The notes under the pieces are model-generated. The model ran no database searches. It saw only the letters and a list, made by a program, of their open reading frames with translations, and was not told the origin of the DNA. Positions 1 to 7,900 of a DNA stretch of 43,272 nucleotides are shown here, in pieces. The DNA is taken from the NCBI GenBank assembly GCA_002328075.1, contig DCVT01000013.1, positions 1 to 43,272 of the forward strand. Direction: 5' to 3'. Position 1 is the first letter of the stretch; the number at the start of each line of letters is the position of its first letter. Both the position numbers and the translations under genes were made by a program. Origin of the DNA: Anaerolineales bacterium UBA2181. Lineage in GTDB: Bacteria > Chloroflexota > Anaerolineae > Promineifilales > UBA4811.

Positions 1-323
1 ACACAATGGTCAAAGGTCTCCAAGAAATCCTCGACACCGCGGTAGCTAATCCCCAAGCTGTAAAGCAAAATGGTCTGCCCCTTCAGCCGGTCGGACTGCT
101 GTGCGCGGGTCACACCTTGTGGATAGACCCGGTGGGTGCGCCCGCAGGATAGACACTTCCGCCGGTACACCTCGACGCTGTCGATCCGGGTATCCCGCAG
201 AGGTCTCCTGCAATGAAGCTGATTGTCCTTGAAGAACTCACCTTGGCAGTTGTCGTAGGGGCAGACTGCCGGCGGCAGCATGACGGCTGGTTCGACCCGT
301 ACAATCCGTGCTCGTAGGCGCAT
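1..323 (-). CDS. Transposase, N-terminal part (runs off left edge)
   Basis: An open frame of 107 codons starts at an ATG at 323 and stays open to the first base of the window, so the 3' part is missing. A strong Shine-Dalgarno (AGGAGGTC at 327-334 on the minus strand) fixes the start. The protein carries a CPYDNC element and a later CLSC element, a probable zinc ribbon. This is followed by a helical stretch around 'GISYRGVEDFLETF' that resembles the helix-turn-helix linker of DDE transposases in the ISL3-like group. No catalytic residues are inside the window, so activity and exact family cannot be judged. Another zinc-ribbon protein is possible, but the combination points to an IS transposase. 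Confidence 0.7.
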   Translation of the reverse strand, partial: MRLRARIVRVEPAVMLPPAVCPYDNCQGEFFKDNQLHCRRPLRDTRIDSVEVYRRKCLSCGRTHRVYPQGVTRAQQSDRLKGQTILLYSLGISYRGVEDFLETFDHC

Positions 324-402
324 CTTGACCTCCTGCCACACACCGGCGCAGGATTCGTGCCCTTTTCACCGACGATTCAACAGTCACGTCAGAACCAAGT
401 GA

Positions 403-430
403 TTGACAAAACGACCAATTGCTCCATAAT
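403..430 (+). promoter_or_regulatory. Near-consensus sigma-70 promoter
   Basis: TTGACA at 403-408 (6/6) is followed by a 16-bp spacer and CATAAT at 425-430 (5/6). It faces the secreted-protein gene at 526, giving a leader of roughly 90 nt. It lies just behind the divergently oriented transposase, so it could be a resident promoter or an outward promoter carried by that element. A weak GGAGG (509-513) sits 12 nt before the downstream ATG. Confidence 0.6.
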
Positions 431-525
431 GTGTAATACACGCACCGCTTGGCTAGGGGCATTAGCCGCAGTGCTCCCGGTCCGTCCGATCACAGGCTAA
501 CATCAGGTGGAGGTAGGCTGCTGTT

Positions 526-1773
526 ATGGCCAGGCAGCAGGTATTCGCAAAGCAGCATCAAAGCAACCGGGCCCCGGCGCTGGTGATCCTGGCCTGCCTG
601 GTTTGCGCGCTGGGTCTGTTGATGCTGGCTCGGTGTCTGTCAGCCCAGATGGCCGGTTACCCCGGGGCAGGGGTCTATGCGTTCATCGCGGACCGTCCTG
701 AACCGATGGACACCGACACCTCGACTCCCACGGCGACCAGCACCCCCACGTACACACCTAGCCCGACCGTCACGCCCACGTTCACCACCACGCCTTCCGA
801 GACTCCCACGCCCACGTCTACCAGGACCCACACTTACACTCCCAGCTCCACCGTCACCTCCACGCCCACGACCACGGCTTCCCCCACCCCCACACGCTAT
901 CCGCCCGTGGTCACGCCGGGCCCGGTGCCCCTGGTGGTCAGACTGGACCATGCCAACCGCCTGTGCGTGGAGAACGACTATTACCGCCTGGAGATCAGCA
1001 AGGCCACCTCGTTGATCATCAAGACCGGCGCCGGTCCGCGCGAGTGGAGGATCTTTGAAGACTATAGCTCGGGCGGCCGCTGGATAGGCGGCCGGTACGC
1101 CCTTCCCGCAGAGACCTGGCCGTTTTGGTTTCTCGACGGCGCACCGGTGCTTTCGGTCTGGCTGCTGGTGTACCGACCCAACCAGTACGCCGTGGTGGAG
1201 GTATGGAGCACTGGGCCGGGGGAGGAGCGAGCCAGCATCGTCTCCACCCTCACGTTCCGGGCCGGCTCTCCGGCCATCGGGGTTCACGCCCAAGTTGTCG
1301 GAAACACCCACCCGGTCGCGGTGGAAGCGCTCATCTACCACCTTTTCCTGGCCGCCGGCGGGGACGTTACCAACGACTATTTCACCTGGTCCGGCGGCGC
1401 GCCGGCCCCCTTTCCCTACGCCGGTCATCGCTTTCTGGGCTCGGATGATCTTCAGCCGACAGAGGCCGATTGGGTGCACCTCAGCCTGTACGACACCCAC
1501 TACCGGCAGGGGCTGGCGCTGGTTGCCCGCCTGAGCGACACGAAGGACAGCCCCGAGGGTTACCGTGCCGCGGTTGAGGGGCAGATCTATGGCTGGGACC
1601 CGTTCATTGGCCTGAGCATGGATGCAACCCGGGCCACCACCTTTTACCTCTATCCGTTCACCGTCAACCCGGCCGATCCGGCCGAATCGGTGGAGGCCTT
1701 TATCCGGGTCCTGGCCGGCCTGAGCGAGGGGGGCGTGTTCCTCCCCTTCATCTCGACCAGCACCGTGCCGTAG
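526..1773 (+). CDS. Membrane-anchored/secreted protein with Thr-Pro linker, unknown function
   Basis: The product has 415 residues. Residues about 18-40 form one hydrophobic segment (signal anchor or uncleaved signal), with a Cys inside it but no clean lipobox. Residues about 62-130 are a low-complexity Thr/Pro/Ser linker of 'TPTxTPS' type, typical of exported proteins of Chloroflexota. The remaining roughly 280 residues look like a compact beta-rich domain with many Trp/Tyr (for example 'WPFWFLDG', 'YHLFLAAGGDV'); I do not recognise it. A mutarotase-like or carbohydrate-binding beta-sandwich is only a guess. The C-terminus 'VFLPFIS' resembles the short tail on the two giant secreted proteins of this window. 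It is probably monocistronic, since the next 250 bp hold no gene before the insertion sequence. Confidence 0.75.
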   Translation: MARQQVFAKQHQSNRAPALVILACLVCALGLLMLARCLSAQMAGYPGAGVYAFIADRPEPMDTDTSTPTATSTPTYTPSPTVTPTFTTTPSETPTPTSTRTHTYTPSSTVTSTPTTTASPTPTRYPPVVTPGPVPLVVRLDHANRLCVENDYYRLEISKATSLIIKTGAGPREWRIFEDYSSGGRWIGGRYALPAETWPFWFLDGAPVLSVWLLVYRPNQYAVVEVWSTGPGEERASIVSTLTFRAGSPAIGVHAQVVGNTHPVAVEALIYHLFLAAGGDVTNDYFTWSGGAPAPFPYAGHRFLGSDDLQPTEADWVHLSLYDTHYRQGLALVARLSDTKDSPEGYRAAVEGQIYGWDPFIGLSMDATRATTFYLYPFTVNPADPAESVEAFIRVLAGLSEGGVFLPFISTSTVP

Positions 1774-1906
1774 CGCCGGGCCGCGCAACCGGCTGCCACC
1801 CTGGCGGGTTCATCGGCCGGCTTCCCCCGAACGGCTCTGTGGCCAATCCCACCCGACCGGGAAGGACCTGTCTGTCAGACGCGGTCCCTGCAGCCGGCGG
1901 CAGATT

Positions 1907-1933
1907 GGGTGGCGGGGATAGGGCTCGCCACCC
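1907..1933 (+). terminator. GC-rich hairpin after the secreted-protein gene
   Basis: GGGTGGCG (1907-1914) and CGCCACCC (1926-1933) form a perfect 8-bp stem with an 11-nt loop, 134 bp after the stop codon at 1773. No T-run follows, so an intrinsic terminator is only a possibility. The rest of 1774-2022 shows nothing recognisable. Confidence 0.25.
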
Positions 1934-2022
1934 TGAAACCTCACGGGTCCGACCAGTCCAACGGGTGTCAACCGCAAGTGGAAATGTCCCCCTGATCACC
2001 GCACACCACCTGCTGTTAGGAA

Positions 2023-2039
2023 AAGTTGAAAAGTGAACC
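2023..2039 (+). repeat. IS terminal inverted repeat, left
   Basis: This 17-bp sequence is perfectly inverted at 3361-3377. It lies next to the 3' end of the minus-strand transposase. Confidence 0.85.
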
Positions 2040-2059
2040 GTTGGCGGCGCGTTTAAAGT

Positions 2060-3310
2060 TCAAAGGTGAACTCGAAACCCGTCCAGTGGGAGGGTCACCG
2101 AGTGCACCATCTTGCTATGCCACCAGATGCGGGCCTCCATCACCTGCTGGGCGGCATCGGGAACCAGGTGGATCTCGACCTCCTCGTATAGCTCCACCTT
2201 CGGTACCTCGATGGTGTGGTTGAACAGCGAGATCCGTCGATAACCGTTGACGGTTCTGGACACACGCAAACAGAAAACATCCTTGGGAGACGTGTAGGGC
2301 TTGGGCAAGTAGAACGGGCGGAAGAGGCTGTTGCCTTCTTGCCTGGCCCTATTGAAACAGACACTGGGAATCTCTTTGGTGGTGGAGTGGACTTGGCGAT
2401 GGTTGTAGCGATTTACCTCCTCCTTGAGCACAGCCCGAACATCTTCCACCTCTGATATCTTCTCCAAGGCGCAGGTGCGAACAACGCGATCTTGCAGCCA
2501 CTGGTACGGTCTCTCGACCTTTCCTTTGGCCTGAGGAGATAGGGCATAGGTGACATCCACGCCCAAGACACGCATCATCTTGCTCCATTGCGTATCTACA
2601 TCATCGGTCTGTAGAACGTGCTTGCGCCAGACACTGTCTCTACCCTGGATGAAGCGGAAAACACGCAGAGAGTCCACGTAGTAGCGCAAAGGGATGCCGT
2701 AAGCCCGCACCAGGGCTCGGACGGCCTGGATATGAGCTCAGGTCGTATCGCTGGGAACAAAGTCAGCAAATAACAGCATTCGGCTGTAGTCGTCTATGGA
2801 GGTGATCAGGCTCCACTTCTCTTCAGCAAAGGGAGACCACCGGTGTAGCGAGGAATCGTGTTGAATCAGAGCGCCGATGGAAGCAGTCAGCACCTCGCGG
2901 TCGTGTGCCTTTCGCTTCTTCTGTGGTTTGTAGCAGTCCAGGAGCTTGGCACGGTCGATGATCGTGGTCACAGAGACCTCGATGCCTTTCTTCTTCAGAC
3001 GGTCACGCAGGGCCGAGTAGTTATAACCGGAGATCGGCAAGCGTTTGTCTTCGACGATCGCCTTCTCACGCAGTAGCTCCCGCTCGATCTCTGCCTCCAC
3101 GGCGGCCGACAGTCTATTTGGTGTATGCCTCTCATAGCCGACCGAGAAAGCCGCCGTATCTTGCCGGTACTCCTTGAGCAAGGCGAAGAAACGAGTTTTG
3201 CCAATTCCCAGGATCTCCTGAATCTCAGCTCTATCCAACAGCCCCTGGCAGTGTCCATTAAGCAGCACTTGGACTTGGTCATCTGTGAACCGCTTGTGCA
3301 GTTGAGTCAT
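2060..3310 (-). pseudogene. Transposase of rve/DDE type with one in-frame TGA
   Basis: The frame starts at the ATG at 3310 ('MTQLHKRFTD', preceded by GGGAGGG) and reads an HTH region, then the integrase core. Visible catalytic candidates are 'ITSIDDYSR', 'YYVDSLRVFR' and 'KGKVERPYQWL', consistent with a DD(35)E rve domain as in IS481-like elements. Translation stops at a TGA (complement of 2735-2737) directly after 'FVPSDTT' and continues in the same frame with 'AHIQAVRALVRAYGIPL' to a natural stop at 2060. Related transposases have Trp at this point in my recollection, so TGG to TGA is the simplest reading. Full length would be about 416 residues. No frameshift is needed, which indicates recent inactivation. 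An alternative start at 3367 is unlikely because it lies within the terminal repeat. Confidence 0.85.
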
Positions 3311-3360
3311 TTCGTCCCTCCCATATCGCAAGATTGACCTAGAAGGACTCTCCCACAATG

Positions 3361-3377
3361 GGTTCACTTTTCAACTT
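3361..3377 (-). repeat. IS terminal inverted repeat, right
   Basis: This is the perfect inverted partner of 2023-2039. It sits upstream of the transposase start at 3310. Confidence 0.85.
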
Positions 3378-3420
3378 CCAACCGCACCGGACCACCGCCG
3401 CTTGACAACGAGACAACAAC

Positions 3421-5367
3421 ATGGATCGAGAAGCCAGACGCTCGCTGGAACGGATACTGCCCCGCTTGAGGGACCACGCTGCGCAGTTCGACCCGGTGGT
3501 CTGGCGGCCGTTCGAAGCGCGCCTGGAGGCCCACTTCGAAACCCTTTTCGGCCTGCTGCGCCACCTCTACGGCAGCCAGTACGACTTTTTCTACCACCTG
3601 GAAACGATCCTGGACACCGCAGCGCGCATGTGGTTGGCCCGCCCACCCGAGCTCCAGGCGCTCGACCTCAGTTGCGAGGCCGATCCCCTCTGGTTCCAAT
3701 CCCATGAAATGCTGGGCGGCGTGTGTTATGTCGATCTGTTCGCAGGCGACCTAGCCGGGCTGAGGGCGAGGATCCCCTATTTCCAGGAGCTGGGTCTGAC
3801 CTACCTGCACCTCATGCCGCTCTTTCTCTCCCCCGAGGTGAACGACGGCGGCTATGCCGTCAGCAGCTACCACCACGTCGGTCCCGCGTTGGGCACGATG
3901 CAAGAACTGGCCGAGTTGGCCGCCAAGTTGCGACGCTGCGGCATCCGGCTGGTCCTGGATCTGGTTTTCAATCACACTTCCGACGAGCACGATTGGGCAC
4001 GACGCGCTCTGGCGGGCGACCAGGACTATCAGGAATACTACCTGATGTTCCCCGATCGAGGGATGCCCGACGCCTACGATGCCCATCTGCGCGAGATCTT
4101 TCCCGACGTGCGGCGCGGCAGCTTTACCTACCGGCCTGAGATTGACCGCTGGGTATGGACCACCTTTCACAGCTATCAATGGGACCTGAACTACCGCAAC
4201 CCGGCGGTGTTTAACCGCATGGACGAAGAGATGCTCTTCCTGGCCAACATGGGCGCGCAGGTGCTGCGGCTGGATGCCGTGGCCTTTATCTGGAAACAGA
4301 TGGGTACGTCGTGCGAGAACCTGCCCGAGGCGCACCTGCTGATCCAGGCCTTTAACGCCATTGCCCGAATCGCAGCGCCCACGCTGCTCTTTAAATCGGA
4401 AGCCATCGTCCACCCGGATGATGTCGCGCGCTATATCGCCCCGCACGAATGCCAGCTTTCGTACAACCCGCTGCTGATGGCGCTGCTGTGGGAGGCTTTG
4501 GCCACCCGGCAGGTGCGCCTGCTCCAGCGCTCGATGCAAAAACGCTTCCATATCAGCCCGCAATGCGCCTGGGTCAACTATGTGCGCTGCCACGACGACA
4601 TTGGCTGGACCTTTTCCGACGAGGACGCCGCCGAGCTGGGGATCCAACGTTTCGATCACCGGCGGTTTCTCAATGCGTTTTACACCGGTCAGTTCGAGGG
4701 TAGCTTTGCCCGCGGTCTGCCGTTCCAGTTCAACCCGGTCACCCAGGACATGCGCATCTCGGGCACGTGCGCCTCGCTGGCCGGCCTGGAAAAGGCGCTG
4801 CGCCAAGAGACTAACGCCCAGGCAGAGCTGGCGGTCCGCCGCATCCTCCTCCTCCACAGCGTCATTCTGTCCATCGGCGGCATCCCGTTGATCTACCTGG
4901 GTGACGAAGTCGGCACGCTGAACGACTATGGCTACCGGAGCGATCCCGTCAAGGCAACAGACAGCCGCTGGGTCCACCGCCCGGCCGCCGACCGGCAGCA
5001 GTTTGCTCAGGGCGCCGGAGGCCGGACCATGGCATGTGGTGACCCCGGCCCAACCCACGGCCAGATCTGCGCCCGACTCCGCCGGTTGATCGAGGTGCGC
5101 CGACAGACACCCGCCCTGGGATGGGGACGAACCGAGATCCTGGAGACGGGCAACCCACACATCCTGGGTTACGTGCGCCAGTCCGAGGGACAGCGCATTC
5201 TGATACTGGCTAGTTTTGCCGAGAGCGAGCAGCGCGTTCCGGCCAACGAACTGCGGACGTATGGCCTGGGTTACACCTTTATCGACCTGGCGACCGGCCG
5301 GCCGGTGTCGGCCGATGAGGAGTTGGTGTTGGACGCGTACCGCTTTGTCTGGCTGCTAACGACATGA
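3421..5367 (+). CDS. Amylosucrase (GH13 subfamily 4)
   Basis: The product has 648 residues, the family length. Amylosucrase transfers glucose from sucrose onto an alpha-1,4-glucan and releases fructose, with some isomer formation and hydrolysis. The N-terminal helical domain (about 1-95) and 'GGVCYVDLFAGDL' are amylosucrase hallmarks. The GH13 barrel regions are visible: 'DLVFNHTSDEHDW', nucleophile Asp in 'VLRLDAVAFIWKQMGTSCENLP', general acid Glu in 'LLFKSEAIVHP', and 'VRCHDDIGWTFSDEDA' with the transition-state His-Asp. 'GSFARGLPFQFNP' and 'YLGDEVGTLNDYGY' also match. An in-frame TGA lies 18 nt before the ATG, so the start cannot be further upstream; no good ribosome site precedes it, possibly because the IS landed 43 bp away. 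treS follows after 10 bp. No signal peptide is seen, so it acts in the cytoplasm. Confidence 0.93.
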   Translation: MDREARRSLERILPRLRDHAAQFDPVVWRPFEARLEAHFETLFGLLRHLYGSQYDFFYHLETILDTAARMWLARPPELQALDLSCEADPLWFQSHEMLGGVCYVDLFAGDLAGLRARIPYFQELGLTYLHLMPLFLSPEVNDGGYAVSSYHHVGPALGTMQELAELAAKLRRCGIRLVLDLVFNHTSDEHDWARRALAGDQDYQEYYLMFPDRGMPDAYDAHLREIFPDVRRGSFTYRPEIDRWVWTTFHSYQWDLNYRNPAVFNRMDEEMLFLANMGAQVLRLDAVAFIWKQMGTSCENLPEAHLLIQAFNAIARIAAPTLLFKSEAIVHPDDVARYIAPHECQLSYNPLLMALLWEALATRQVRLLQRSMQKRFHISPQCAWVNYVRCHDDIGWTFSDEDAAELGIQRFDHRRFLNAFYTGQFEGSFARGLPFQFNPVTQDMRISGTCASLAGLEKALRQETNAQAELAVRRILLLHSVILSIGGIPLIYLGDEVGTLNDYGYRSDPVKATDSRWVHRPAADRQQFAQGAGGRTMACGDPGPTHGQICARLRRLIEVRRQTPALGWGRTEILETGNPHILGYVRQSEGQRILILASFAESEQRVPANELRTYGLGYTFIDLATGRPVSADEELVLDAYRFVWLLTT

Positions 5368-5377
5368 GGACCGCCTG

Positions 5378-7075
5378 ATGATCTCGAACGACCTGCTGTG
5401 GTTCAAGGAAACCATCTTTTACGAGGTCTACGTCCGGGCCTTTGCCGACTCGAATGGCGACGGCATCGGCGACCTGCCGGGCCTGACCGGCCGGCTGGAC
5501 TACCTGCAGGACCTGGGGGTGGAATGCATCTGGTTGTTGCCGATCTCGCCGTCGCCGCTGCGGGACGACGGCTATGACGTCGCCGATTTTACCGGCATTC
5601 ATCCGGACTATGGCACTCTGGACGACCTGAGGCGGTTGGTGGACCAGGCTCACCGGCGAGGCATCCGCGTCGTCACCGACCTGGTCCTCAACCACACCTC
5701 CGACCAGAATCCCTGGTTCCAGGCTTCGCGCGACCCGTCCCACCCCGATCATGCCCGTTACCGCGACTGGTACGTCTGGAGTCCGACCGACCGGCGCTAC
5801 CAGGAGACCCGGATCATCTTCCTGGACACCGAGCGATCCAACTGGAGCTGGGACCCGCTTCGGGGCGAGTACTACTGGCACCGCTTTTTTCACCACCAGC
5901 CGGACCTCAACTATGACCATCCGGCCGTCCGGCAGGCGATGCTGAACGTCGTGCGATTCTGGCTGGACCAGGGCATCGACGGGTTTCGCGTGGACGCCGT
6001 TCCCTACCTATACGAACGGGAAGGGACCAGCTGCGAGAACCTGCCCGAGACCCACGCCTACCTCAAGCACCTGCGCGCCTTTGTGGACCAGCACGCCCCC
6101 GGCACCCTGCTCCTGTCCGAGGCTAACCAGTGGCCCGAAGAGACGCGTGACTACCTGGGCGACGGCGACGAGTTCCACATGAGCTTTCACTTTCCGCTCA
6201 TGCCGCGCATCTTTCTGGCGCTGGCCCAGGCCGATAGCCGACCCATCCGGCAGATCCTGGCGCGCACGCCCCCCATCCCGGACTCGTGTCAGTGGGGCAC
6301 CTTTTTGCGCTGCCACGACGAGCTAACGCTAGAGATGGTCAGCGAGGAGGAGCGGCACTTTCTGTGGGACCATTACGCGCCCGAGCCCCGCATGCGACTG
6401 AACCTGGGCATCCGGCGGCGCCTGGCGCCGTTGCTGAGCGGTTGGGAGGATGGCGATCACCGCCTGGACCGGGCGCGCGTCGAACTGGCCTACTCGCTCC
6501 TGTTCAGTCTGCCCGGATCGCCGTTCCTGTACTATGGTGACGAGATCGGCATGGGCGACAACATCTGGCTGGAGGACCGCGGAGGAGTTCGCACGCCGAT
6601 GCAGTGGTCGGACGCGGCCAATGCCGGCTTTTCCACGGCCGAGCCGGGCAAACTGTTCAGCCCGGTGATTGACGACCGGCCGTACGGCTACCGCAGCCTC
6701 AATGTCCAGGCCCAACAAGCGGATCCCGGTTCGCTGTTGAATCGCGTGCGGGAGATGATCCGCGTCCGCAAGGCGCACCCGGCCCTCGGCCGGGGCAACT
6801 GCACGTTCCTGGGACCGCCCGGCGGCGCGGTGCATGCAAGTAGCCGAACCGTGCTCGCTTACCTCCGGACCTGCGGCGACGAGACCATTCTGGTGGCCAA
6901 CAACCTGTCGTCGGTGCCGCAATCGGCCGAGCTCGACCTGGCCGATTACGCCAACCGGCCGGCCTCCGACCTGTTCACCGGGGCTGTAATCGCTGTTGGG
7001 GAGAAAGGAACCCCCCTCGCCGGCCGGCTTCACCTGCAGCTGCGGCCCGGCGAGTACTGCTGGCGGCTGCTCTAG
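5378..7075 (+). CDS. treS: Trehalose synthase (maltose alpha-D-glucosyltransferase)
   Basis: The product has 565 residues, the size of single-domain TreS (GH13_16), which interconverts maltose and trehalose. Landmarks are 'FYEVYVRAFADSNGDGIGD', 'LPISPSPLRDDGYDVADF', 'DLVLNHTSDQNPWFQ', nucleophile Asp in 'DGFRVDAVPYLYEREGTSCENLP', acid Glu in 'LLLSEANQWPEE' and 'LRCHDELTLEMV'. 'GGVRTPMQWS' and a C-terminal beta domain complete it. There is no fused maltokinase, as found in some bacteria. It starts 10 bp after amylosucrase with GAGGA upstream, so both genes are probably co-transcribed. Amylosucrase products (maltose from transfer to glucose, or short maltodextrins) could feed it; this link is inference. 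No signal peptide is present. Confidence 0.94.
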   Translation: MISNDLLWFKETIFYEVYVRAFADSNGDGIGDLPGLTGRLDYLQDLGVECIWLLPISPSPLRDDGYDVADFTGIHPDYGTLDDLRRLVDQAHRRGIRVVTDLVLNHTSDQNPWFQASRDPSHPDHARYRDWYVWSPTDRRYQETRIIFLDTERSNWSWDPLRGEYYWHRFFHHQPDLNYDHPAVRQAMLNVVRFWLDQGIDGFRVDAVPYLYEREGTSCENLPETHAYLKHLRAFVDQHAPGTLLLSEANQWPEETRDYLGDGDEFHMSFHFPLMPRIFLALAQADSRPIRQILARTPPIPDSCQWGTFLRCHDELTLEMVSEEERHFLWDHYAPEPRMRLNLGIRRRLAPLLSGWEDGDHRLDRARVELAYSLLFSLPGSPFLYYGDEIGMGDNIWLEDRGGVRTPMQWSDAANAGFSTAEPGKLFSPVIDDRPYGYRSLNVQAQQADPGSLLNRVREMIRVRKAHPALGRGNCTFLGPPGGAVHASSRTVLAYLRTCGDETILVANNLSSVPQSAELDLADYANRPASDLFTGAVIAVGEKGTPLAGRLHLQLRPGEYCWRLL

Positions 7076-7206
7076 CCGACCGGCGTCGGCATGGTCGGTT
7101 TTCGGTGTGCCAGGGCCGGCCGCGGCCGGGCCGCCATAGAAGATGGGTGCCCGCTTCCGCAGGCATCACAGCCGATTAGGCCTGTGCGCGAGCGCGACAG
7201 GTACGT

Positions 7207-7655
7207 GTGCCCTCCCACCAGCGCGACGGACAGAGAAGCGACTGGCGTCCTCGCAGAGACCCGCTCTCCCCCTCCATCGTTCCCGCGCAAACCAACGCGA
7301 ACCAAGTCCGTGTTCAAGTCGGTCCCACCCAGGAGCAGATGCGGCCGGGCGCGATGACGCGGCCGGCCGGCGTGCTGCAGTTGCTGCGCACGGCGGGCAA
7401 CCAGGCGGTCCAGCGGGTCCAGGCACCGTCCACGTCGGCCCCAGCCGCTCCGTGCAGCGGCCCCTGTCCCCGGAAGCGCAGACGGCGCTGAACCGGTTGA
7501 CCGGACGGTTTCCCACGATCCTGGGTCAGTCGGCGACCGTGGGTGCAATGTCGGGCCAGGTAACCGGTCAGGTTGCCCAGGGTGCGGCGGGTCAGCCAAC
7601 GGCCGGGGTTGGCGTATGCCAGGACAAAGCCGGTGATGGCAGTGACCTCGGGTAG
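7207..7655 (+). pseudogene. Frameshifted remnant of a GNQAVQ-box protein
   Basis: One frame reads 'VLQLLRTAGNQAVQRV' (7372-7419) and soon enters an unlikely Arg-rich end at 7491. A shift of one base near 7440 moves to the adjacent frame, which continues with 'SVQRPLSPEAQTALNRLTG' until 7655. The box closely matches 'LALQHTVGNRAVQSL' and 'LALQASVGNRAVQRT' in the proteins at 18644-19069 and 19445-19822. No clear start codon or ribosome site is seen, so this looks like a decayed member. The remainder of 7076-7790 shows no convincing gene; see the opposite-strand frame below. Confidence 0.4.
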
Positions 7656-7745
7656 CTGCCATACCGCCCAGAACTTGAACCAGGCGACCTCGGCCGCCCG
7701 ATCGCCGCTGAACGCCGCCGCCACCGACAATGCCTTTGGGATCAT
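7314..7745 (-). other. Unassigned open frame overlapping the remnant
   Basis: 143 codons are open on the minus strand from an ATG at 7745. The first 80 residues are protein-like, with a hydrophobic stretch around 'ITGFVLAYANPG' and then 'RWLTRRTLGNLTG'; the rest is Arg/Pro-rich and looks like non-coding translation. A stop precedes the ATG in frame and there is no good Shine-Dalgarno. I do not recognise it. It may be a gene fragment or chance. Confidence 0.2.
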
Positions 7746-7793
7746 CGACTTGTCCTATGGCTGCCACTTGCCCGAACGTGGTAAACCCGCACC

Positions 7794-7828
7794 AAACGCT
7801 TGGCGAAACGCTTGGCAAACGCTGCTTG
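7794..7828 (+). repeat. Three tandem 11-12-bp units in an upstream region, operator-like
   Basis: AAACGCTTGGCG (7794-7805), AAACGCTTGGC (7806-7816) and AAACGCTGCTTG (7817-7828) follow each other without gaps. Each carries an imperfectly palindromic AAACGCTT core similar in style to LacI-type half sites. They occupy the -35 region in front of TATGAT (7832-7837), so binding there would affect transcription of the gene at 7901. The function is inferred. Confidence 0.4.
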
Positions 7829-7831
7829 TTG

Positions 7832-7866
7832 TATGATGGCCAAGACGGCTGGGACATGGTCCCAGC
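7832..7866 (+). promoter_or_regulatory. -10-like TATGAT followed by an 8-bp palindrome
   Basis: TATGAT (7832-7837) has no good -35 at 17 bp, which fits an activator-dependent promoter. About 10 bp on, GCTGGGAC (7848-7855) and GTCCCAGC (7859-7866) form a perfect hairpin with a 3-nt loop. It would sit at the very 5' end of the transcript: an operator, or an mRNA-stabilising stem. No T-run follows, so a terminator is unlikely. Confidence 0.4.
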
Positions 7867-7900
7867 AATGAGCGGTCAGAATACGAACAGGAGGAATGAG

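Larger units (their letters stand above)
2023..3377 (-). mobile_element. Insertion sequence with 17-bp perfect inverted repeats (IS481/rve type), inactivated
   Basis: AAGTTGAAAAGTGAACC at 2023-2039 is repeated as its exact reverse complement at 3361-3377, bounding about 1.36 kb with one transposase frame on the minus strand. I could not find a convincing target duplication in the flanks, so the true tips may lie a few bases further out (a 'GGTT/TGTTAGG' similarity continues imperfectly). The element ends 43 bp before the amylosucrase ATG, so it has split that operon from whatever lay upstream. Confidence 0.85.

Noticed and set aside
2735..2737. In-frame TGA as selenocysteine or alternative code
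   Set aside because: There is no SECIS-like need in a transposase, a Trp codon is the expected residue, and other genes here end with TGA normally.
3402..3407. TTGACA just before the amylosucrase ATG as a promoter
   Set aside because: A -10 box at the right distance would fall inside the coding sequence and none is seen.
3751..5160. 469-codon minus-strand frame opposite amylosucrase
   Set aside because: It is antisense to a gene with complete GH13 motifs and is low-complexity Gln/Gly/Val/Arg text without domain features.
7072..7857. 261-codon minus-strand frame after treS
   Set aside because: It is an Arg/Pro/Gly-rich composition typical of non-coding frames. Only the other minus-strand frame there (7314-7745) looks partly protein-like.
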